From contig UESW01001793.1 of assembly GCA_900491605.1 (NCBI GenBank), positions 50,253-114,252 on the forward strand: a DNA stretch of 64,000 nt, written 5' to 3'. A program made the position numbers and the translations under genes. Below are positions 57,175-64,000 of this stretch, piece by piece (the stretch's first letter is position 1; each line of letters begins with the position of its first letter). This DNA is from Calamus simplicifolius (lineage: Eukaryota; Streptophyta; Magnoliopsida; Arecales; Arecaceae). A model generated the notes under the pieces. It was not told where the DNA came from, did not search any database, and saw nothing but the letters and a program-made list of their open reading frames with translations.

Positions 57175-60100
57175 TTAGAAACCAGAGTAAAAGGCCACAT
57201 AGGCAACTATCCAATCTGTCGCTGAGTTGGCTTTTCGGTAGACATGCTGAATTTGGACTCTGTTAGCATTCTGAAGAGTAGACCGGATGTCACGGATCAA
57301 GGGATTGATTGGCAGATGATCGCAGGAGTCCTGTTGGAGCCATCGAATGACAGTAAAAGAATCTCTTTCAATAAAAAGACTGTGAGCACCAAGGATACGA
57401 GTGGCATAGGAGATGCCAGCCCAAATAGCATAAAGTTCAGCAAAAGGATCAGAATAGTCGAGAAGGCCGAATCCCCCCGCTGCTAACATAGCTCCATCAA
57501 ACCCACGAATAACAAAAACCGAACCTGCAAATCTGCCTCGAACACTTCTATTAAAGTTGATTTTGACAACCTTGAAGGTGGGGGCTCCTAAGAGATAAAA
57601 TCCATGTGCCGATGCACTTCCATGGCAGCAGAAGAGCCCCATAAGCCAGGACTGTCAGAATCAAAAGCCATGTGATAGCGTGTGTATTCAGCAGATGAAG
57701 CGATGACTGTCCTTATTTTCCTGATGGGAGGAACAATATCGTCAGTGAAAACCAGTAGGTTCAAGATAACCAAAGCTGATAAGCTATGTAAGCCCACATA
57801 GCGCCCTGCTGCTAGATCTTCCTATGAATATCTCGTCGGATAAAGCCCAGGAAAGAGATGCGACGAGGAACAATACCATCCTCCTAAGGGTGGTGACCCA
57901 AAATCTATCAAATCTGTCTTGCTTTGGTACAGGTAAAGATAGCGTGATCAGTAATCTCCTCCTCCTGACCGCATAAAGGACAGGTAAGCTATATGGTCAG
58001 ACCCCTCTCAGAGAGCAGAGAGCAAGTAGGAAGACAGTCCTATACAAGCTTCTAAATAAAGAGCCAAATCCTGGGATGAATCGGAAGCTGTCAAATCCAC
58101 ACTGCATCCATCATATGCTGAGGCCGTGGCCTATAAAGCTCCATGAGGTACGTGATAGAAGCATGAGGAATACAAGATTTTCTCCATAATCCGGTATCGG
58201 AGGTGTGACCCGGGATGAGAGAAAAAGTGAGGATGCAGCGAGAGAGCTCCTCACCGAAGAAGCAGGACACTAAGGAATTACGTTAGGCGGATTGGTCCTG
58301 ATTAATCAAATCAGTTACTCTCATGCTGTTGGGAATGTCAGTGCTGATAAAAGTAGGCCATCGAGACAGGGAAAGGTCTGCAATCCAAGTATCTTGAACA
58401 ACATCAACAGAAGAGCCATCACCAATCATCCATGAGATGTTGTTTAGGATAATCGGAGCGTGTCGACAGACCTCTTTCCAAAAGAAAGAATATCCATATA
58501 TAGGCTGAAAATCTGTGGAAAGAGTCCAGTCTTCGTATCTGGCACACATAAAAGAACGCCACAAGCAATATGGATCAAGCAAAAATCAAGTAGTATGCCT
58601 AGCAATCAAAGCCTCCCTCCTGATAGTGAGAGACTAAATCCCAAGTCTCCTTTTGTAATCAGCAAGTAGACAGTGTCCCAAGCCAACAAGTGGATACCAT
58701 GACCATCCTGCATAAAGGTTCAAAGAAAATTTCAAAAGCATCTTTCAATCTTCTTCAGACAAGTTAGCGGGACAACAACATTGGATAAGATTTAGAGAGG
58801 AAGAGAAGTAAGCATCGAGTGCAAAAGGGTGATTCTAGCCATCATGGATAGACCTGTAACCTGCCACCCATCTATACAATCACGAGCATGCCTCTCAAGG
58901 TTATTGGAATCGTTGCTCCATGGCCATCTTCCCGTAATAAGGATCCTCAAATAAGATAGCCAGTCGGCCTAAGCAAGGATGCCTAAAATTTGAGTGATAG
59001 TCCCCTTTATTGTAGGATTAGTCTTCGGGCTAAAGTAGATCATGAATTTATACAGATTGATCTTCTGACCAGAAGCTCAACAATAGGATTGCAAAATGGT
59101 AGCAAGGGTAGCAGCATTATGGACAGCTGCCTTACCCAGTAATATACAATCATCAGCAAATAGAAGATGAGAGAGCAAGGGTCCATAAGGGCCCGCGATG
59201 TGGGGGGCAAGACGAGAGTCTCACTGTGCCTGGGTTAATGCACGAGATAAAGCATTAACAAAGAGAATGAACAGAAAAAGGGGATAGAGGACATCCCTGC
59301 CGCAGCTCCACAACAGAGTGGAAATAATCAGTCTGGCTACCATTAATAATGAGAGAGAAAGACAACCGATGGACACAAGCCATGATTCAATCGGCAAAGA
59401 GGTCATCAAATCCAAACTCATGAAGAGTTCGGCACAGAAATGTCAAGCTCAGTCTGTCATAAGCTCCTCCATGTCCAACTTGACAGCCATAAGACACTAC
59501 TGGGTTGGAGCTCTCTGAACATCATGCAAAAATTTCTGGGCAATCAAAACATTATCGGTGATACTACACCATCTAATGAAGGCCGCCTACTCAAAAGAAA
59601 TGAGACAATGAACCACAGTTTGCAGGCGGGCGACCAAGAGACGTGCGCAGACCTTGTATAAGATAGTGCAAAGACTGATTGGCCTAAAGTGCTCTGGAAT
59701 GGAAGCATCAGGACGTTTGGGCACGAGGGTAATAAGGGTTCAGTTCCAGTTAGAGGGAACAGTTTTGGATTGAAAAATTAGTTGAATTTCCTGAACAACA
59801 TCCTGTCCCACAATACCCCAATAGTGACAAAAGAACAAGGGCAAAAACCCATCAGGCCTAGGAGCCTTATTAGGTTCGAGATCCCATAAAGCCATCCGAA
59901 TCTCATTAGCTATAATCGGCATGATAAAAATGCCATTCTCTACAGCAAAGACCCTGTTAGAAGTCGAAACATGATGAACAGAAAATCCATTATCAGTTTG
60001 TCCAGTCCATATGGACTGAAAGAAATGGAATAGATGGTCCCTAATGACCTGGATATCTTTTCGAAAGTGCCCCTCATCATCAGCTAAACGCCTAAGCCGG

Positions 60101-61140
60101 TTTGCCACTTGGCGTTTTAAAGTGGCATAGTGAAAAAATCTCTTATTCCGATCCCCCTCTCGGATCCACTGAATCCGGGACCTCTGCTTCCAAAAGATGT
60201 TCTGTTGCATAAGAAGAGAGTGGTGAAGAGCTAGACTGGTATGAAGAGATGTGAGATCAGAATCAGGGAGACAACCTTCCTGATCTTCTTTGGCCTGGAG
60301 AGTAGCAATAACAGTTTTGACCTACTCCACTTTCCTCATAATGTCTCCTACCTTCATTCTATTCCATCTGAAAAGTCTGCGTCTCGCTAACTCAAAACAC
60401 TTAGATAATATGTAAGTAGCACTATATTTGACAAGTAAGTGCCAAACTTGAGAAATTAGATTCCTAGCAGAAAAGTAGAAAGTCCAGAATTGCTCAAACC
60501 TAAACTGCCTTCTTTGATGAGCAGGCTCTTCAGTGGATATGAGAATGGGACAATGATCAGAGGCAATCCTAGACAAGTGAGTAATGGTGATAGAAGAATA
60601 AATCTAAAGCCAACTTGTCGTGGCCATAGCTCTATCCAGTCTCTTCCAAACTCTACTAGAACCTTGGTGGTTATTGCACCAAGTGAATTGTGGACCCAGG
60701 AAGCTCATATCAAGAAGGCTCTTCTTATTTGCCCACACAATATAGTTAAAATCTCCTGCAATGAGGAAGGAAAATCCCTGAGTAAGCGGTAAAAGAATCT
60801 CAGCTCAGAGCACACGCTGCTCCCAAAAATTAGTGATGGCATAAACACTCGAGAGGAGACAGAGGGTAAATGTCTTTTCGGAAATGACAAGAGCAACCTG
60901 CTGATTACAACGACGAAAGGCGTCCACTTTAATTGAGGCATTTCTCCAAAGAGCCAAAATGCCTCTAGATAAGCCTACAGACTTAATTGCATAAGAGAAC
61001 CACGTTCTAAAAACTTGTCTTCAGAAGCGAGCCAAAGTAGCACCCGATAAGCGAGTTTCCAGCAGAACACATATATCAAAACTATAAAGCTGCATAAGCC
61101 TTCCAAAAGAGGAGCGAAATGAAGGTTTCTAGGGTCCTAT
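57175..61140 (-). pseudogene. LINE ORF2: endonuclease, reverse transcriptase, zinc-binding end, RNase H; broken
   Basis: Endonuclease blocks lie at about 61,140-60,660 (FTWCNNHQG-like near 60,680), then MQQNIFWKQRSRIQWIREGD at 60,210. RT has LEPNKAPRPDGF (the usual Gly before DGF is Arg) near 59,860 and catalytic FADD (reverse complement of 59,149-59,160). A zinc-binding motif LTCPLCGQEEE lies near 57,970. RNase H (57,642 to 57,175) reads KINFNRSVRGRFAGS, PFAELYAIWAGISYAT, LFIERDSFTVIRWLQQDS and YRKANSATDWIVAYVA; the first catalytic region is kept but a Gly before DS is Arg. Multiple stops and frame changes. Confidence 0.9.
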
Positions 61141-61149
61141 CACATCCTA

Positions 61150-61568
61150 AATAAGAATTTTCATCTAATAACTTGTGGGGGTTGGATCCCAACCTTATCC
61201 CCTGTCATCTTCTCATCAGAAGGACAGCCGATTGGAGAGGTGCCCTCCGTAGGATCATGTCCAATGCTATCCAATGTCTGGGAAGATTCATATCCACTTT
61301 AGTTACATCCATCTGAATGACCTTCTTAAGAAGAGAGATAGTTGATTCATGGCTTCATCCCTCCACCTGAGCCAGCTGGGTGACCCTTATCCCAACCCCT
61401 GAATGAACCATAGCCCTACTGTAGGTCTGCTTAGACCCCATGCTAGGCAGAACACCAGGATCCAAAGCTAAGCCCATTGATACTGAGAAAGCAAAGTAGT
61501 CCTGCAGAGTGACTGGGCCTGATAGGGAACTTTTCTTTTTCATGGGCATCTCGAGCAGTGATGATACC
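61150..61568 (-). pseudogene. LINE ORF1 C-terminal part, cut by LTR insertion
   Basis: Minus-strand frame with LQDYFAFSVSMGLALDPGV and SKQTYSRAMVHSGVG, low-complexity Ser/Gly sequence as in the ORF1 tail of the LINE at 3,301-4,071. It is assigned by its position directly upstream of the endonuclease. It is truncated where the LTR starts at 61,569. Confidence 0.6.
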
Positions 61569-62202
61569 TGATGACACTCGATCACCTCTCCTAGACGTCG
61601 GGAACGGAGGCTCTCCTTCTTCACCAGGTCACCTGCAAAGAAGTCCCAAGATCGGAGAGGGTTCTCCGGTGGGACCCTCCAATGCCCTAGTCAGTGACTG
61701 AGGTCACAGCAGAGAAGAACCTCGAGAGAGCTCTTGAGAAGAGAGAGATCTCGGAAGAATTGGATTCTTCTTCTGAGAGTTAGGGCATCAAGTGTGTAAA
61801 CTTGCGTTACCTGGTTCTCGACATAATTTACCCTTTTATAGGGGTTGATCCTGGCATGATCACGGGGGATTGCCTGAGTCAGAAGATCTGCTGAGCCCTT
61901 GCGTGAATCTGGGCTGGTTAGCGAGCGACGTCCCATCAGCCGGTGGGGCTGTCGGGCGCGCGCGTCGGCGCTGTCGGGTGGCGCTGTCAGGCGGCGCGCG
62001 TCTGGTGTTGTCGGGCGGCACGCATCAGAGAGGCGGTTTCTTGAACCACTGGGGCTGATCTGGCAAGAACTGGGGAATCCGGTCTCATCAGGGCCGAGCT
62101 GGGTCGACTCGAGATGGCTGGGGCCCATCCCGCTGGCAAGGTAGTGCCGGGGCGGGGCCGACTCGACGGACTCGAAGACGCCGGGCCGAGTCGGGCTGGC
62201 CG

Positions 62203-62505
62203 GGGATGGTCTTGGCCGACTCGGCGGAGCTGAAGACGTCGGGGTCGAGTCGGGCCGGCCTGGGATGGCCTTGGCCGACTAGGCGGGACTAGAGACGCCG
62301 GGGCCGAGTCGGACCGGCCTGGATGGCCTTGGCCGACTCGGCGGGACTGGAGACGCCGGGGCCGAGTCGGGCCGGCCTGGGGTGGCCTTGGCCGACTCGG
62401 CGCGGCTGGAGATGCCGGGGCCGAGTCGGGCCGGCCTGGGATGGCCTTGGCCGACTCGGTGGGATTGGAGACGCGGAGGAAGTGTCAGGGCCGACCTGCT
62501 TGGAG
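62203..62505. repeat. 59-bp tandem repeat in LTR, about 5 copies
   Basis: CTTGGCCGAC recurs at 62,211, 62,270, 62,328, 62,387 and 62,446 (steps of 58-59). Very GC-rich. Confidence 0.93.
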
Positions 62506-62639
62506 AAGTAGGGGCCGGCTGGGAAGATGCTGGGGCCGCCTGGGAGGTGCCGAGCCACCTAGCGTGGACACGTCGTGGCCGGCTGGGAAGTGCCAGGGCC
62601 GGCTAGCTTGGACACGCCTGGGCCGGATGGGAAGATGTC

Positions 62640-63150
62640 GGGGCCGCCTGGCTTGGAGTAGGGGCCGGCTAGGGAGACACCGGGGCCGCCTGGCTTGGAG
62701 AAGCCGGGGCCGGCTAAGAAGGTGCCTGAGCCGCCTGGCTTGGAGAGGCCGGGGCCAGCTAGGAAGGTGCCGGGGATGCCTAGCTTGGAGAGGCCGGGGC
62801 CGCTTGGCTTGGAGAGGCCGGGGCCGGCTAGGAAGGTGTCGGGGCCGCCTGGCTTAGAGAGGCCGGGGCCGGCTAGGAAGGTGTTGGGCCGGCTAGGAAC
62901 GTGCCGGGGCCGCCTGGCTTGGAGAGGCCGGGGCCGGCTAGGAAGGTGCCGGGGCCGCCTGGCTTGGAGAGGCCAGGGCCGGGTAGAAACGTGCCGGGGC
63001 CGCCTGGCTTGGAGAGGCCGGGGCCGGCTAGGAAGGTGCCGGGGCCGCCTGGCTTGGAGAGGCCGGGGCCGGCTAGGAAGTTGCCGGGGCCGCCTGGCTT
63101 GGAGAGGCCGGGGCCGGCTAGGAATGTGCCAGGGCCGCCTGGCTTGGAGA
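62640..63150. repeat. 45-bp tandem repeat in LTR, about 11 copies
   Basis: CGCCTGGCTT recurs at 62,911, 62,956, 63,001, 63,046, 63,091 and 63,136 (steps of 45), with more variant copies before. Because 45 is a multiple of three, several frames stay open on both strands and give long false ORFs with a 15-residue period. Confidence 0.93.
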
Positions 63151-63154
63151 CGTC

Positions 63155-63505
63155 GGGTGTCGGCCTTTGGGGCAGTCGGGTGTCGGCATTTGGGGCCATC
63201 GGGTGTCGGCCTTTGGGGCCGCCGGGTGTCGGCCTTTGGGGCCGTCGGTCTTGGTGTCGGCCTTTGGGGCCGTCGGTCTTGGAGCCATCGGGTGTCGGCC
63301 TTTGGGGCCGTCGGGGTCGGCCTTTAGGGCTATCGGTCTTGGTGTCGGCCTTTGGGGCGTCGGTCTTGGAGCGGCCTTTGGGACCGTCGGTCTTGGAGCC
63401 GTCGGTTGTCGGCCTTTGGGGTCGTCGGGTGTCGGCCTTTGGGGCCATCGGTTGGGTCGGCCTTTGGGACCGTCGGTCTTGTGTCGGCCTTTGGGGCCGT
63501 CCAAA
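63155..63505. repeat. About 23-bp tandem repeat in LTR (GTCGGCCTTTGGGGCCGTCG)
   Basis: About 14 imperfect copies of a unit with the palindrome GGCC...GGCC core, ending in an A10 run (63,503). Confidence 0.9.
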
Positions 63506-63543
63506 AAAAAAATTATTTTTCATGGGGTCAACTGGCCCCATCA

Positions 63544-64000
63544 AATGCCCCCCACACTCCTTGAGCTTGCGTGCCCGCATCGGCTAAGCGAAAGGAGTGT
63601 AGAACTTTTACCTTGGCATCTTGCGCTGCCTTGGATGGACGTCTGCGTGCCTTCTTTGGCTAGCTGAGGGCGGCTAGTAATCCTCTCCCAACGCGGGGTC
63701 TGAGAGTGAACCCCGGAGGGTGACCTGAGAGCTGGGAGTCATCAGGTTCCTTTTGAACCGCCTCGGGGGTGTGGAACCGCTACGTGGGATGACTCAACCG
63801 GGTACGGAGCCTTTAGGGTCTTAACCTACTCGGGGGCACCACCGTGCCAGGGCCGAGTGGTGTCCCGTGGGCCGCGATGCCAGTGAGCTCCTTTTGAACC
63901 AGCTCAGGGGTTTGTGTGCGCCCAAGTGGTGACTCAGCTGGGTACGGAGCCTTTAGGGTCTTAACCGACTCGGGGGCACCGCCGTGCCGGGGCCAAGTGG
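63544..64000 (-). mobile_element. 3' internal region of the Gypsy-type element with 140-bp repeats, incomplete
   Basis: Polypurine tract on the minus strand at 63,544-63,560. GGTACGGAGCCTTTAGGGTC occurs at 63,801 and again at 63,941, exactly 140 bases apart, each followed by the ACTCGGGGGCACC block; GAACCGCCTCGGGGGT and GAACCAGCTCAGGGGT cores lie between. Coding parts are outside the window. Confidence 0.8.

Larger units (their letters stand above)
57057..61568 (-). mobile_element. LINE (L1-like), interrupted at its 5' part by an LTR element
   Basis: A T-run at 57,057-57,070 is the poly(A) tail on the minus strand. Reading leftward-coded: ORF1 C-terminus (about 61,568-61,150), endonuclease, RT, zinc-binding end and RNase H. 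The upstream part of ORF1 should lie beyond the LTR element inserted at 61,569, outside the window. It is related to the LINE at 1-5,190 and the fragment at 39,999-41,120, showing an active L1-like family in this genome. Confidence 0.92.
61569..63543 (-). repeat. LTR (left copy, likely 3') of a Gypsy-type element that continues past the right edge
   Basis: Starts TGATGACACTCGATCACC and ends CCACTGGCCCCATCA-like (ACTGGCCCCATCA). Both ends match the LTR ends of the element at 43,718-48,672, and the internal sequence that follows (TGCCCCCCACACTCCTTGAGC) matches that element's 45,521 onward. About 1,975 bp. ATACC (61,564-61,568) should be the target duplication; the partner copy is outside the window. 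Confidence 0.85.

Noticed and set aside
62441..63587. Long overlapping ORFs of 138-235 codons on both strands
   Set aside because: They follow the 45-bp and 23-bp tandem repeats; open frames on all strands with a 15-residue period are a repeat artefact.
1..64000. tRNA, rRNA or snoRNA genes
   Set aside because: No cloverleaf or box motifs convincingly seen on reading; the only tRNA-like strings are primer-binding sites of retrotransposons.

Overview
This is nuclear DNA of a flowering plant. The signs are spliced introns, a plant CLE peptide gene, plant-type LINEs (DUF4283-type ORF1), a Tat-like Gypsy element and a Sirevirus-like Copia element. A large repeat-rich monocot genome, possibly a palm, is my guess; no single-copy gene here settles the species. 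Most of the window is nested transposable elements. I recognise two host loci: a dead intron-containing copy of the YJU2B/CCDC130/SAF4 splicing-factor gene (20,254-35,413, + strand) and a small CLE signalling-peptide gene ending at 37,804 (+).

Layout. 1-5,190: degenerate LINE, minus strand, 3' end beyond the left edge. 5,191-6,919: AT-rich intergenic DNA. 6,920-18,811: complete but degenerate Tat-like Gypsy element, minus strand, flanked by GCTTA duplications; it has an antisense TATA-driven ORF and a 140-bp tandem array between pol and the 3' LTR. 18,953-19,295: Harbinger-type MITE with TTA duplication. 20,254-35,413: YJU2B pseudogene, whose second recognised intron holds a 10.2-kb Sirevirus-like Copia element (24,205-34,388, minus, GAAAG duplication). 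37,235-37,804: CLE gene. 39,991-41,732: Mutator-like element with 9-bp duplication, itself split near its left end by a 5'-truncated LINE (39,999-41,120, 16-bp duplication). 43,718-48,672: non-autonomous Gypsy derivative with 1.8-kb LTRs and only 1.36 kb of internal DNA. 48,899-55,735: young, nearly intact Copia element, plus strand, ACCTC duplication. About 56,140-56,750: LINE fragment. 57,057-61,568: LINE, minus strand, interrupted in ORF1 by another Gypsy-type LTR (61,569-63,543), whose internal region runs off the right edge.

Most interesting points. (1) The young Copia element appears to start Gag inside its 5' LTR and join it to the main ORF by a 1,444-nt intron that contains the primer-binding site. 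(2) Three different Gypsy-type elements share a 70/140-bp repeat architecture next to their 3' LTR. (3) The CLE gene has its hydrophobic leader in one frame and its upstream ATG in another. (4) The YJU2B copy carries TAG, TAG and TGA stops at conserved codons but keeps its exon-intron structure.

All boundaries were read by eye from terminal repeats, target-site duplications and splice sites. LTR divergence, expression and copy number were not computed.
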